NCBI GenBank assembly: GCA_002421985.1
Contig: DISF01000018.1
Coordinates: 1-37,588, forward strand
Source: Roseovarius sp. UBA6217
GTDB lineage: Bacteria > Pseudomonadota > Alphaproteobacteria > Rhodobacterales > Rhodobacteraceae
Direction: 5' to 3'
Length of the DNA: 37,588 nt
Under the pieces are notes generated by a model. That model had not been told where the DNA came from. It did not search any database and was given only the letters and a program-made list of their open reading frames with translations. Shown here in pieces: positions 1-7,796 of this stretch; positions within the stretch are counted from its first letter, which is position 1, and each line of letters begins with the position of its first letter. The position numbers and the translations under genes are program-made.

Positions 1-371
1 CGCTGGAAAACGTCGCCACCCCGCTCGAACTTGCGGGACGGCGCGATGCGCGCGAGCGCGCGATGGAAGAGTTGACCGCCGTGGGCCTTGGTGCGCGCGC
101 GGGGCACTATCCCGCACAGCTTTCGGGCGGCGAACAGCAGCGCGTGGCGCTGGCCCGCGCCGCCGCCCCGCGCCCCGATCTCATCCTCGCAGACGAGCCG
201 ACCGGCAATCTCGACAGCGCCACCGGGGCGGGCATCGTCGATCTTTTGTTCGGGCTGCGCGACCGCGACGGCGCGACGCTGGTGCTTGTCACCCACGATC
301 CCGCCCTTGCCGCGCGCTGTGACCGGGTGATCCGCCTCATCGACGGGCGCATCGCCCCGGCGGCAGCATGA
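1..371 (+). CDS. ABC transporter ATP-binding protein, YbbA/LolD type (5' end outside window)
   Basis: This is the C-terminal part of an ABC ATPase; the reading frame is open from base 3 and the N-terminus with Walker A lies upstream of the window. The ABC signature LSGGEQQRVALARA and the Walker B segment LILADEPTGNLDS are followed by the H-loop in LVLVTHDP. The DEPTGNLD form of Walker B is typical of the LolD/MacB/YbbA group, which powers FtsX-type permeases rather than classical importers. Its stop overlaps the start of the permease gene (ATGA), so the two are translationally coupled. The substrate is not known; YbbA/YbbP pairs are usually linked to envelope lipid or lipoprotein handling. 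Identity as an ABC ATPase is certain and the subfamily is likely. Confidence 0.93.
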   Translation, partial: LENVATPLELAGRRDARERAMEELTAVGLGARAGHYPAQLSGGEQQRVALARAAAPRPDLILADEPTGNLDSATGAGIVDLLFGLRDRDGATLVLVTHDPALAARCDRVIRLIDGRIAPAAA

Positions 372-2887
372 GCGTCGCGGTCGCGGCCCGGATCGCGGCG
401 CGCGAATTGCGCGGCGGGCTGCGCGGCTTTCGCATCTTTCTGGGTTGCGTGATCCTCGGCGTGGCGGCCATCGCCGCCGTCGGCACCCTGCGCGAGGCGG
501 TGCGCGCGGGGCTGGCCACCCAAGGCGCAGAGCTTCTGGGCGGCGATGCCGAGATCGAGCTGACCTATCGCTTTGCCGCGCCCGAGGAGCGGGTATGGAT
601 GGAGAATGTGGCCACGCGCCTCTCCGAGGTGGCCGATTTCCGCTCGATGGCGGTGGCGGGCGAGGTGCGCGAACTGACCCAGGTCAAGGCGGTGGACGCC
701 GCCTATCCCCTTGTCGGGACGGTTGACCTTGCCCCCGACATGGCGCTTGCCACGGCGCTTGCCGGATCGGGGGGCCTGCCCGGTGCGGTGATGGAGCCGG
801 TGCTCGCCACGCGGCTCGGCATTGCGGTGGGCGACGAGTTTCGCCTTGGCGATCAGCGCTTTATCCTCATGGCCACGATCACCCGAGAGCCCGATCCCTC
901 GCGCGCGGGCTTTGGCCTCGGGCCGCGCAGCATCGTCGCGAAATCGGCGCTCGATGGCTCTGGGCTGCTCTCGCCCGGATCGCTTTTCTCCTCGCGCTAC
1001 CGGCTCGACCTGCCCGAGGGGGCCGATCTCGACACCCTCGCCGCCCGCGCCGAGGCAGAGCTTGCCGAGAGCGGCGCGCGCTGGAACGACGCCCGCAACG
1101 CCAGCCCGCGCGTGGCGGAATTCGTCACCCGGCTTGGCGCGTTTCTGGTGCTGGTGGGGCTGTCGGGGCTGGCAGTAGGGGGCGTGGGCATCTCGGCGGC
1201 GCTGCGCTCCTATCTCGCCGAAAAGGTCCATGTGATTGCCACGTTGCGCACGCTCGGGGCCGATCAGGCCACTGTTTTCATGATCTATTTCCTACAGGTT
1301 GCGGTGCTGGCGCTCATGGGCATCGCAGGCGGGCTCCTCCTTGGCGTGGGCCTGCCGATGGCGCTCGGGCCGCTCATATCCGCACGTCTGCCGGTGCCTG
1401 CGGTCTTTGCACCCTATCCCGCGCCGATGATCGAGGCCACGCTCTATTCGGTGCTGAGCGTGCTCATCTTCACGCTATGGCCGCTGGCGCGGGTGCGCGA
1501 GGTGCGCGCCGCCGCCCTCTACCGGGGTGCGGCAGAGGCCACCGAGGGCCGGCCCGGCTGGCGCTGGGTGCTGGCCACCGTTGCGCTGTTCGCGCTTCTT
1601 GTGACGGCGGCGGCGATCTTCTCGGGCAATCCCCGGCTCACGCTCTGGACGGCGGGGGCGATCCTGGGGGCGGGGGCGCTTCTGTGGCTGGCGGCGGCAG
1701 CGGTGGTGCGGGCTGCGCGCGCATGGCGACCCCGGCTGCGCGGGCGGCCCGCGCTGGGCTGGGCGCTGGGCGCGATCGGGGGGCCGGGCAGCACGGCAGG
1801 GCCGGTGATGCTGGCGCTTGGGCTGGGCCTGTCGGTGCTGGCCGCGGTGGGGCAGATCGACGGCAACCTGCGCCGCGCCATCGCGGGCGATCTGCCCGAG
1901 CGCGCGCCGTCCTTCTTCTTTGTCGATCTGCAACAGGATCAGGTGGCGTGGTTCCTTGAGCGTCTTGATACCGATCCGGGCGTCTCGCGCGTCGATCACG
2001 CGCCGATGCTGCGCGGCATCATCACACGGATCAACGACCGCCCTGCCCGCGAGGTGGCCGCCGGCCATTGGGTGGTCGAGGGCGACCGCGCGGTAAGCTA
2101 TGCAGACGCGCTGCCCGCCCGCACCACGATCACCGCAGGCACGTGGTGGGGCGCGGGCTATGACGGGCCGCCACAACTCAGCTTTGCCGCCGAAGAGGCC
2201 GCCGAGATGGGGATCGGGATCGGCGACGAGATCACCGTGAACATCCTCGGGCGCGACATCACCGCGCCGATCACCTCGCTGCGCGAGGTGGATTTCTCCA
2301 GCGTCGGCATGGGCTTTGTCATGCTGATGAACCCCTCGGCGCTGGCGGGCGCGCCGCACAGCTTCATCGCCACGGTCTATGCCGACAGCCCCGCCACCGA
2401 AGAGGCGATCCTGCGCGACGTGACCGACCGCTATCCCAATGTCACCGCCATCAACGTGCGCGATGCGCTCTTGCGCGTGACAGATCTTCTGGCGAGCCTC
2501 GCCTCGGCCACGTCATGGGGGGCGTCGGTCACGCTTCTGACCGGGTTTCTGGTGCTGATCGGCGCGGCGGCGGCGGATGCGCGGGCGCGCCGCGTTGAGG
2601 CCGCAATCCTCAAGGTGCTCGGGGCCACGCGCGCACGCATCCTTGTGGGGCTGGCGCTCCGGGCGCTGATCCTCGGGGCCGCCGCGGGGCTGGTGGCGCT
2701 GGGCGCGGGGCTTTTGGGCGGCTGGGCGGTCAGCCGCTTCGTGATGGAGACGGAATTCACGGTGATCTGGCCCTCGGCGATTGGCATCATCGCGGGCGGC
2801 ACTGGCGTCACGCTTCTGGCGGGGCTTGGCCACGCCCTCGGGCCCCTCGCCGCGCGCCCCGCCCGCGTGCTGCGCGCGCAGGAATGA
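368..2887 (+). CDS. FtsX-like ABC transporter permease, YbbP type
   Basis: An 839-residue membrane protein of the size and layout of YbbP. It has one N-terminal membrane segment (about residues 22-44) and a periplasmic region. A first FtsX block follows with three segments (about 255-375), then further hydrophobic segments around 400-500. A second periplasmic domain leads to a C-terminal FtsX block (about 715-835). The duplicated FtsX arrangement is what separates YbbP-type permeases from the single-block LolC/MacB proteins. It overlaps the upstream ATPase gene by four bases and presumably forms the transporter with it. Known members are annotated as envelope or lysophospholipid-related transporters, but the substrate cannot be read from sequence. 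The gene ends 55 bases before a convergent gene. Confidence 0.92.
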   Translation: MSVAVAARIAARELRGGLRGFRIFLGCVILGVAAIAAVGTLREAVRAGLATQGAELLGGDAEIELTYRFAAPEERVWMENVATRLSEVADFRSMAVAGEVRELTQVKAVDAAYPLVGTVDLAPDMALATALAGSGGLPGAVMEPVLATRLGIAVGDEFRLGDQRFILMATITREPDPSRAGFGLGPRSIVAKSALDGSGLLSPGSLFSSRYRLDLPEGADLDTLAARAEAELAESGARWNDARNASPRVAEFVTRLGAFLVLVGLSGLAVGGVGISAALRSYLAEKVHVIATLRTLGADQATVFMIYFLQVAVLALMGIAGGLLLGVGLPMALGPLISARLPVPAVFAPYPAPMIEATLYSVLSVLIFTLWPLARVREVRAAALYRGAAEATEGRPGWRWVLATVALFALLVTAAAIFSGNPRLTLWTAGAILGAGALLWLAAAAVVRAARAWRPRLRGRPALGWALGAIGGPGSTAGPVMLALGLGLSVLAAVGQIDGNLRRAIAGDLPERAPSFFFVDLQQDQVAWFLERLDTDPGVSRVDHAPMLRGIITRINDRPAREVAAGHWVVEGDRAVSYADALPARTTITAGTWWGAGYDGPPQLSFAAEEAAEMGIGIGDEITVNILGRDITAPITSLREVDFSSVGMGFVMLMNPSALAGAPHSFIATVYADSPATEEAILRDVTDRYPNVTAINVRDALLRVTDLLASLASATSWGASVTLLTGFLVLIGAAAADARARRVEAAILKVLGATRARILVGLALRALILGAAAGLVALGAGLLGGWAVSRFVMETEFTVIWPSAIGIIAGGTGVTLLAGLGHALGPLAARPARVLRAQE

Positions 2888-2942
2888 AGCGGGCAGCGGC
2901 GGGCCCAGCGCCCGGCGCCTGCGTGGCAAAGGTCACCGCCCG

Positions 2943-3818
2943 CTACGGTCTCTGGCCGCCGCTCTCCAGCACCGCCCGCGCAGCGCGCGCCTCAAGCTCG
3001 CTATAACCCGCCGCCACCGCGCGCATCGCCGCCAGCGGCCCCGCCCGCGCGGCAAAATCCGCCTCCGACATGGCCGCCACGGCGCGCTGGACGTCCTCCA
3101 ACCCCTCGCAGATCACCATCGCCCGCGCATCGAAAAACCGCCCGATATCCGGCGCGCCCCAATAGATCGGCACCGTCCCGCAGAGCAGCGCATCCACCAG
3201 CTTCTCGCTGAAATAGCCCGGCTCGCGCACATTCTCGATCACCACCGAATAGCGGTAGGGGGCAAGGCCCTCGGCCTTGTCGGCGATTGGGCGATAGCCC
3301 ATCCCCATCACATCGATATCCGCACCGGATGCACGCGCCCACTCCACCACGCGGTGCCGCAGCCGGTGCCCCGGCTGCGACCGCTTGGCCGAGGCGATGA
3401 GCGAACACATCGCGCGCTTCTCGCAACGCACCTCGCGCCAATGCGGCACCCAGGTGCCGCCCATCGGAAACTCCACCGCGTTCGGGATCGCCGCACAGAG
3501 CGCCGGATCGCCGCTCAGCACCCGGAAAAACCGCCGGTAAGCGCCCCATTCCAGCAACCGCATGTGATGGCCGTGAATGGCGCGCGGCTCTCGAAACAGG
3601 AGCGAGACCCGCGCCCGCGTGCCGAAACCGGGGCGCAGATAGAGCGTGTCGCGCGGCGGCACGATCAGGTGATCGTCGCGGCCCAGATCGCCCAGCACCG
3701 CGCCGCCGATGCCCTCGGGCACGCCAAGAGGCCACTCGAACGACGCAAGCGGCAGGCGGGCGGGCCGCAGGCCCAGCGCCCGCCCGTATGGCAGGATCGC
3801 AACCTTCGGGGATGTCAC
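2943..3818 (-). CDS. Glycosyltransferase family 10 (alpha-1,3-fucosyltransferase-like) protein
   Basis: A 291-residue protein with the hallmark GT10 C-terminal motif: YRYSVVIENV, then GYFSEKLVDALLCGTVPIYW and GAPDI. In this family that segment binds the GDP-sugar donor (usually GDP-fucose) and transfers it to an oligosaccharide acceptor. No signal peptide or membrane segment is seen, so it probably acts in the cytosol on surface polysaccharide or LPS intermediates. The start is a GTG with AGGA eight bases upstream. It lies 65 bases after the DUF1150 gene on the same strand and may be read from the hsp20 promoter. No other polysaccharide genes are next to it, which is unusual for a GT10. Fold assignment is good; donor and acceptor are inference. 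Confidence 0.83.
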   Translation of the reverse strand: MTSPKVAILPYGRALGLRPARLPLASFEWPLGVPEGIGGAVLGDLGRDDHLIVPPRDTLYLRPGFGTRARVSLLFREPRAIHGHHMRLLEWGAYRRFFRVLSGDPALCAAIPNAVEFPMGGTWVPHWREVRCEKRAMCSLIASAKRSQPGHRLRHRVVEWARASGADIDVMGMGYRPIADKAEGLAPYRYSVVIENVREPGYFSEKLVDALLCGTVPIYWGAPDIGRFFDARAMVICEGLEDVQRAVAAMSEADFAARAGPLAAMRAVAAGYSELEARAARAVLESGGQRP

Positions 3819-3883
3819 GCGCGCGCCGTCCTTTTGCCGGGATCACCGCCCGCGTGATAGGCGCAAACCGCCGCCAAAGGCAA

Positions 3884-4123
3884 TCAGTGAACGGCCACGG
3901 GCTCCATGTCGTTCTGCCGCGCAAGGAAAAACGCCATCCTGCGATCGGCGACCAGCGCCAGCCGCTCGCCTTCGGTGCTGTGCACGGCATAGAGCGTGTC
4001 GCGCCCGCCAAGCCGCGCGCGCATCTCCTGCGGCAGTTCTTCGACCTTTACCGGGCGCACATAAACGATGGGCCGCCCCGCGCCCGAGTCGATGCTGCTG
4101 TCGATGTCATACTTGGTATCCAT
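3884..4123 (-). CDS. DUF1150 family protein
   Basis: A 79-residue protein starting MDTKYDIDSS, with the family segment YVRPVKVEELP and the C-terminal RRMAFFLARQND. DUF1150 proteins are small alphaproteobacterial proteins of unknown function that are commonly found directly after a small heat-shock gene, as here: only four bases separate it from hsp20. It is therefore almost certainly co-transcribed from the heat-shock-type promoter upstream of hsp20. I chose the ATG at this position because it gives the usual family length and abuts the upstream stop; the longer open frame upstream overlaps hsp20. No catalytic motif, signal peptide or membrane segment is visible. Confidence 0.9.
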   Translation of the reverse strand: MDTKYDIDSSIDSGAGRPIVYVRPVKVEELPQEMRARLGGRDTLYAVHSTEGERLALVADRRMAFFLARQNDMEPVAVH

Positions 4124-4127
4124 CCGC

Positions 4128-4541
4128 CTACCCTCTCCTGATCGCGACCCGCTGCACCACCGGCTCCGGCTCGATGCGCCGCAGATCGACATGCAACAGA
4201 CCGTTTTCCATGACCGCCTCGCCCACCTCGACGCCGTCGGCCAGCACGAAAGAGCGCTGGAACTGCCGCGCCGCGATGCCGCGATGCAAAAACACGCGCG
4301 CACCCGCATCCTCGGATTGCCGCCCGCGAATGACCAGTTGCCGGTCCTCCACGGTGACCGACAGATCACCGTCGGCAAAGCCCGCCACCGCCAGCGTGAT
4401 GCGATAGGAATTCTGCGAGGTCTGCTCGATATTGAAGGGGGGATAACCTTCATTGCCGGATTTGGCGCTGCGCTCCAGCAGCCTCTCAAGCTGTTCGAAC
4501 CCCAGAAGATAGGGATGCGTCCCCAGTGTTAGCTTTGTCAT
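4128..4541 (-). CDS. Small heat-shock protein, Hsp20/IbpA family
   Basis: A 137-residue alpha-crystallin-domain chaperone beginning MTKLTLGTHP. The N-terminal GFEQLERLLER and YPPFNIEQTSQNSYRITLAV segments and the beta-sandwich with VTVEDRQLVIRG match IbpA-type class A proteins. The V/I-x-V/I-like C-terminal region (EPVVQRVAI) is also present. These proteins hold unfolding proteins in soluble aggregates for refolding by DnaK/ClpB. The chosen start has AAGGA seven bases upstream; an upstream in-frame extension lacks family similarity. A sigma-32-like promoter lies about 60 bases upstream, so heat-shock induction is expected. The leader could also hold a thermosensor hairpin, but I could not identify a clear ROSE or fourU element. 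Confidence 0.95.
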   Translation of the reverse strand: MTKLTLGTHPYLLGFEQLERLLERSAKSGNEGYPPFNIEQTSQNSYRITLAVAGFADGDLSVTVEDRQLVIRGRQSEDAGARVFLHRGIAARQFQRSFVLADGVEVGEAVMENGLLHVDLRRIEPEPVVQRVAIRRG

Positions 4542-4606
4542 CGACACGTCCTTGGCTAAGCGACCGTCCATATTCGGGGCCCCTCGACGGCGACCCCGAG
4601 ACCGGA

Positions 4607-4635
4607 ATATGGGGGCCGCCCGCGCCGCGTGCAAG
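4607..4635 (-). promoter_or_regulatory. Sigma-32 (RpoH)-like promoter of hsp20
   Basis: Read on the minus strand, a -35 element CTTGCA (4630-4635) is followed after 15 bases by CCCCATAT (4607-4614). This matches the RpoH consensus CTTGAA, spacer, CCCCATnT closely. Transcription would start near 4600, leaving a leader of about 60 bases before the hsp20 start codon. The -10 octamer overlaps one arm of an inverted repeat (4605-4612 with 4568-4575). Confidence 0.8.
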
Positions 4636-4700
4636 ACCTTTGCCAAACGCCCCGGATCGGCTATTCTACGGGCCTGTCAGCCGGAGAGGACCCGCTTGCC

Positions 4701-4925
4701 ATGAATGCCTTCAGCGACCTTTCGATGAAACCCGAGGAGGTTCTGCGCGTCGAACTCGAAGAATTCCGCCGCGAACACGCCGATCTCGACGCGGCGATCC
4801 GCGCGCTTCAGGAACGCCCCACCGCGGATCAGCTCATGCTGCAACGGTTCAAGAAGAAAAAACTCTGGCTGCGCGACATGATCGCCCGCATCGAGGACCG
4901 GCTTTATCCCGATATCATTGCGTAA
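4701..4925 (+). CDS. DUF465 (YdcH-type) small protein
   Basis: A 74-residue, charged, probably all-helical protein starting MNAFSDLSMKPEEVL. The pattern FRREHADLDAAI, then LMLQRFKKKKLWLRDMIARIEDRL, is the DUF465 signature of a helical hairpin ending in a run of lysines. DUF465 proteins are widespread in proteobacteria and of unknown function. The ATG at 4701 has GGAGAGGA upstream and gives normal family length. It is 47 bases upstream of purE on the same strand, so co-transcription is likely, although a functional link is not known. Confidence 0.9.
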   Translation: MNAFSDLSMKPEEVLRVELEEFRREHADLDAAIRALQERPTADQLMLQRFKKKKLWLRDMIARIEDRLYPDIIA

Positions 4926-4972
4926 CCCCCCGTCATGGGTATAGTGCGCGCTCCAAATCAGGGGGCGCGGAT

Positions 4973-5461
4973 ATGACAGGCGTGAAAGTGGGCATCATCA
5001 TGGGAAGCCAGTCCGACTGGCCCACCATGCGCGAGGCGGCGCATGTGCTCGACGAGTTGGGCGTGGCCTACGAGACGCGCATCGTCTCTGCCCACCGCAC
5101 GCCGGACCGGCTCTGGGAGTATGGGCGCTCGGCGGTGGCGCGGGGCCTGCATGTCATCATCGCGGGCGCGGGCGGGGCGGCGCATCTGCCCGGCATGATG
5201 GCCTCCAAGACCCGCGTGCCGGTGATCGGCGTGCCGGTCCAGACGCGCGCGCTTTCGGGGCTGGACAGCCTCTATTCCATCGTGCAGATGCCCAAGGGCT
5301 TTCCCGTCGCCACCATGGCCATCGGGGCTGCGGGCGCGGCCAATGCCGGGCTGATGGCCGCCGCGATCCTCGCCAATGGCGATCCCGCGCTTGCCCGGCG
5401 GCTTGATGACTGGCGTGCCGCGCTCTCGGCCTCGATCCCCGAGGAGCCGCGCGATGACTGA
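4973..5461 (+). CDS. purE: N5-carboxyaminoimidazole ribonucleotide mutase (class I PurE)
   Basis: A 162-residue protein that converts N5-CAIR to CAIR in de novo purine synthesis. The class I PurE motifs are clear: MGSQSDWPTM near the N-terminus, then the substrate loop SAHRTPDRL with the catalytic histidine, followed by AGAGGAAHLPGM and GVPVQTRALSGLDSLYSI. The start is ATG with GGGGGCG just upstream, giving MTGVKVGII. It overlaps purK by eight bases, the usual arrangement for the two-enzyme PurK/PurE route in bacteria. Length and motifs are normal. Confidence 0.98.
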   Translation: MTGVKVGIIMGSQSDWPTMREAAHVLDELGVAYETRIVSAHRTPDRLWEYGRSAVARGLHVIIAGAGGAAHLPGMMASKTRVPVIGVPVQTRALSGLDSLYSIVQMPKGFPVATMAIGAAGAANAGLMAAAILANGDPALARRLDDWRAALSASIPEEPRDD

Positions 5462-6539
5462 TCCCACAGCCCCCCTCGCCCCCGGTGCCACCATCGGCAT
5501 TCTTGGCGGCGGGCAGCTTGGCCGGATGCTCTCGACGGCCGCCGCGCGGCTTGGCTTCAAGACCTGCATCTTCGAGCCGGGGGCCGATTGCCCCGCCAGC
5601 CATGTCGCCCATTCCCATATCCAGGCCGCCTATGACGACGAGGACGCGCTTCGCGCCTTTGCCGCGGCGGCGGATGTCATCACCTTCGAGTTCGAGAACA
5701 TCCCCGCCGCGGCACTCGACCTGCTCGGGCACCTCACCCCTGTCCGCCCCGGTCGCCGCGCCCTCAAGGCAAGCCAGGACCGGCTGGTGGAAAAGGCATT
5801 CCTGCGCGATCTGGGGCTCGCCACCGCCCCTTTCGCCGCCGTCGATGATGCCTGCGACATGGCCGAGGCCCTCTCGGAGATCGGCACGCCGGGCCTCCTC
5901 AAGACCCGCTGTTTCGGCTATGACGGCAAGGGGCAGGCGCGGATTTCGACACCCGAGGAGGCCGAGGCGGCGCTGGCCGGGATGAACGGCCAGCCCGCGA
6001 TCTACGAGGGATTCGTGGCGTTTTCCCACGAGGTCTCGGTGATCGCCGCGCGCGGGCTCGCGGGCGAGGTCGCCTGCTATGATCCGGGCGAGAACGTCCA
6101 CGAGGGCGGCATCCTGCGCACCACCACCGTGCCCGCGCGGCTCTCGGCGGCGCAGCGCGCCGACGCGGCGCTGATCGCCGGGCGCATTCTCAACGCGCTC
6201 GATTACGTGGGCGTCATGGGGGTGGAGCTGTTCGTGACGCCCAAGGCCCTGATCGTCAACGAGATCGCGCCGCGCGTCCACAATTCCGGCCACTGGACGC
6301 AGGCGGGCTGTGCCATCGACCAGTTCGAACAGCATATCCGCGCCGTGACCGGCCTGCCGCTTGGCGATGGCGGGCGGCACTCGAACGTGGTCATGGAAAA
6401 CCTCATCGGCCCCGACATGGACCGCCTGCCCGACCTGTTGCGCGATCCGCGCGCGGCGATCCACCTCTACGGCAAGGCCGAGGCCAGACCGGGCCGCAAG
6501 ATGGGCCATGTCAACCGCGTCACCGGCGCGGCGGGATAA
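5454..6539 (+). CDS. purK: N5-carboxyaminoimidazole ribonucleotide synthase
   Basis: A 361-residue ATP-grasp enzyme that makes N5-CAIR from AIR, ATP and bicarbonate. The N-terminal nucleotide loop reads GILGGGQLGRML. The ATP-grasp core includes LKTRCFGYDGKGQ and YEGFVAFSHEVSVI, and metal and substrate binding include VNEIAPRVHNSGHWT near residue 265. The ATG lies inside the end of purE (eight-base overlap), indicating translational coupling. Immediately downstream is a long non-coding interval carrying a probable 6S RNA, a gene order reported for some other alphaproteobacteria. Confidence 0.98.
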   Translation: MTDPTAPLAPGATIGILGGGQLGRMLSTAAARLGFKTCIFEPGADCPASHVAHSHIQAAYDDEDALRAFAAAADVITFEFENIPAAALDLLGHLTPVRPGRRALKASQDRLVEKAFLRDLGLATAPFAAVDDACDMAEALSEIGTPGLLKTRCFGYDGKGQARISTPEEAEAALAGMNGQPAIYEGFVAFSHEVSVIAARGLAGEVACYDPGENVHEGGILRTTTVPARLSAAQRADAALIAGRILNALDYVGVMGVELFVTPKALIVNEIAPRVHNSGHWTQAGCAIDQFEQHIRAVTGLPLGDGGRHSNVVMENLIGPDMDRLPDLLRDPRAAIHLYGKAEARPGRKMGHVNRVTGAAG

Positions 6540-6794
6540 GGGTGGCACGCCGCCGCCAGTTTTAGACACCTGACACAAGGTGGTCGAGGCTACACAGGGG
6601 GGCGGTCGTGGCCTGTTGCTGCCATTCGATATGATGCGCTGAGCCGCGCGGTGCCCGACCGCGGGGGGGCGCTGCAACGGATATGGAATGCGCTTTATGG
6701 TGCCAAATACTGCAACAATTGTGCGGGCTTGGACGTTGCAAAAGCGCCCGCCCGGGGGGCGGCCCGGCGATGCGCGGCGGCGTGCAAGCACGCC

Positions 6795-6826
6795 TTGACT
6801 CCGCGCGGGGGCCAAGCCCTTAACCT
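6795..6826 (+). promoter_or_regulatory. Possible promoter of the candidate 6S RNA
   Basis: TTGACT (6795-6800) is a good -35 element. A weak -10 such as CTTAAC (6819-6824) or TAACCT (6821-6826) follows with a long spacer of 18-20 bases. Transcription would start near 6832-6838. The -35 is convincing and the -10 is not. Confidence 0.4.
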
Positions 6827-6834
6827 CCGCTCCA

Positions 6835-7015
6835 GGCCATTCACGACACCTGCCGCGCCGCATTGCGCCGCATTGCAGGCCGGATCATCATCGGCCAACA
6901 CCTGTCAGATGCCGACCACGAGAGCCCCCATTGGTGCATCCTTCCCACTGGAAGGCTGGCCCTGTGTGATGCGAGACTTCTGCTTCCGGGGTCCCGTCGC
7001 GACGGCCCCCGGCGC
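6835..7015 (+). ncRNA. ssrS: Candidate 6S RNA (SsrS)
   Basis: This gene-free stretch after purK has an apical element TTGGTGCAT followed at once by a hairpin CCTTCC-CACT-GGAAGG (6940-6955). In E. coli 6S RNA the apical part is laid out the same way, TTGGTGAGCAT followed by a short GC-rich hairpin. The distance from the presumed transcription start to this hairpin (about 108 bases) also fits E. coli, where the hairpin is about 108 nt into a 184-nt RNA. Near the 3' end is another GC hairpin (CCGGGG 6986-6991 with CCCCGG 7007-7012). From memory, alphaproteobacterial 6S genes often lie downstream of purK, which fits. 6S RNA binds sigma-70 RNA polymerase as an open-promoter mimic. The closing stem is not clear by eye, so ends are approximate. 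Confidence 0.5.
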
Positions 7016-7072
7016 ACCCTGCCCCCCCCCCGGCTCGGCCCACGCCGCTCCCCGCCCGGGCGCCTTGCCGCG

Positions 7073-7552
7073 TCACATCCACCAGCGCGCGCGATCATGG
7101 CGCGCCAGCCAGCCGCCGACGCTGAAATGATCCCGCCGGATCAGCAGCACCAGCGCGATGAACGCCGCCAGCACCGCGAGGTCGATCACCTGGTTGCGAT
7201 TCACCGGGAATCCCCGCTCGCTGAGCGCGAAGGGATCAAGAAACCCCTCCCAGCGCCGGGTGACGGTAAAGAAATGCATGACCAGCAGGCTGCCATACGC
7301 AAAATATCGCAGCACGCCGAGCACCACCAACACGCAGATCGCGATCTGCACGCCGCCCAGCGCATAGATCTGCACAAGGCTCGCATCCACCCCGTCGAAA
7401 TTCCGCGCAAGCGCCTGGTATTGCTTTGGCGTGATGATCTTGTGCGCCGCCCACAGGAATATGAACCACGCCAGCCCCAGCCGCAGGATCAACAGCGCCA
7501 GACCGTCCAGCCTGTCCTGCACCGACAGCCGCGTTTCCGTCTGTGATGTCAT
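7073..7552 (-). CDS. DoxX-like integral membrane protein
   Basis: A 159-residue protein with four predicted membrane segments, around LALLILRLGLAWFIFLW, QIAICVLVVLGVLRYFAYG, a short one at SLLVMHFF, and DLAVLAAFIALVLLI. The overall pattern resembles small DoxX-type proteins of unknown biochemical function. The start MTSQTETRL is an ATG with GGAGG upstream. It is transcribed divergently from tauR, with 244 bases between them. Whether it belongs to a sulfonate-related function is unknown; the adjacency to tauR is the only hint. The family call is by membrane topology and general resemblance. Confidence 0.68.
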   Translation of the reverse strand: MTSQTETRLSVQDRLDGLALLILRLGLAWFIFLWAAHKIITPKQYQALARNFDGVDASLVQIYALGGVQIAICVLVVLGVLRYFAYGSLLVMHFFTVTRRWEGFLDPFALSERGFPVNRNQVIDLAVLAAFIALVLLIRRDHFSVGGWLARHDRARWWM

Positions 7553-7796
7553 CTCCGCCTGCCTCCGATCTGCCTCCTTTCTCGCTAACCGCAACGCGGC
7601 ATTCGCGCAATTCACAGGTTGGTCAGACAGCTTCCCTCCGACGCGCGCCCCGAATCGGCGGGCCTGCCAATCACAGTCATCATCCTGGCACCCAAGCGTT
7701 ACGACTTCGTTGACATATTCCCGGTCCTGCGAACGCCGCGCACATGCCCGCCAATGCCAGATTGCGCGCGCCATAAGGCCAGTCTATCCTGACGGA

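Noticed and set aside
107..1231. Long minus-strand open frame opposite the permease gene
   Set aside because: Arg/Ala/Gly-rich shadow in GC-rich DNA; the plus-strand FtsX permease is clearly real.
6515..6565. Possible terminator at the purK stop (GCGGCG/CGCCGC then TTTTA)
   Set aside because: Stem is short, partly within coding sequence and has a long loop; not convincing.
7021..7030. Run of cytosines
   Set aside because: Simple homopolymer next to the candidate ncRNA; possibly a sequencing-sensitive site, not a feature.
6651..7130. Open frame of 159 codons after purK
   Set aside because: Composition unlike a protein, Cys/Pro-rich, crosses a C-run and overlaps the probable 6S RNA and the DoxX-like gene end.
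7710..7715. Perfect TTGACA -35 hexamer upstream of tauR
   Set aside because: No acceptable -10 at 16-18 bases downstream; kept out of the feature list.
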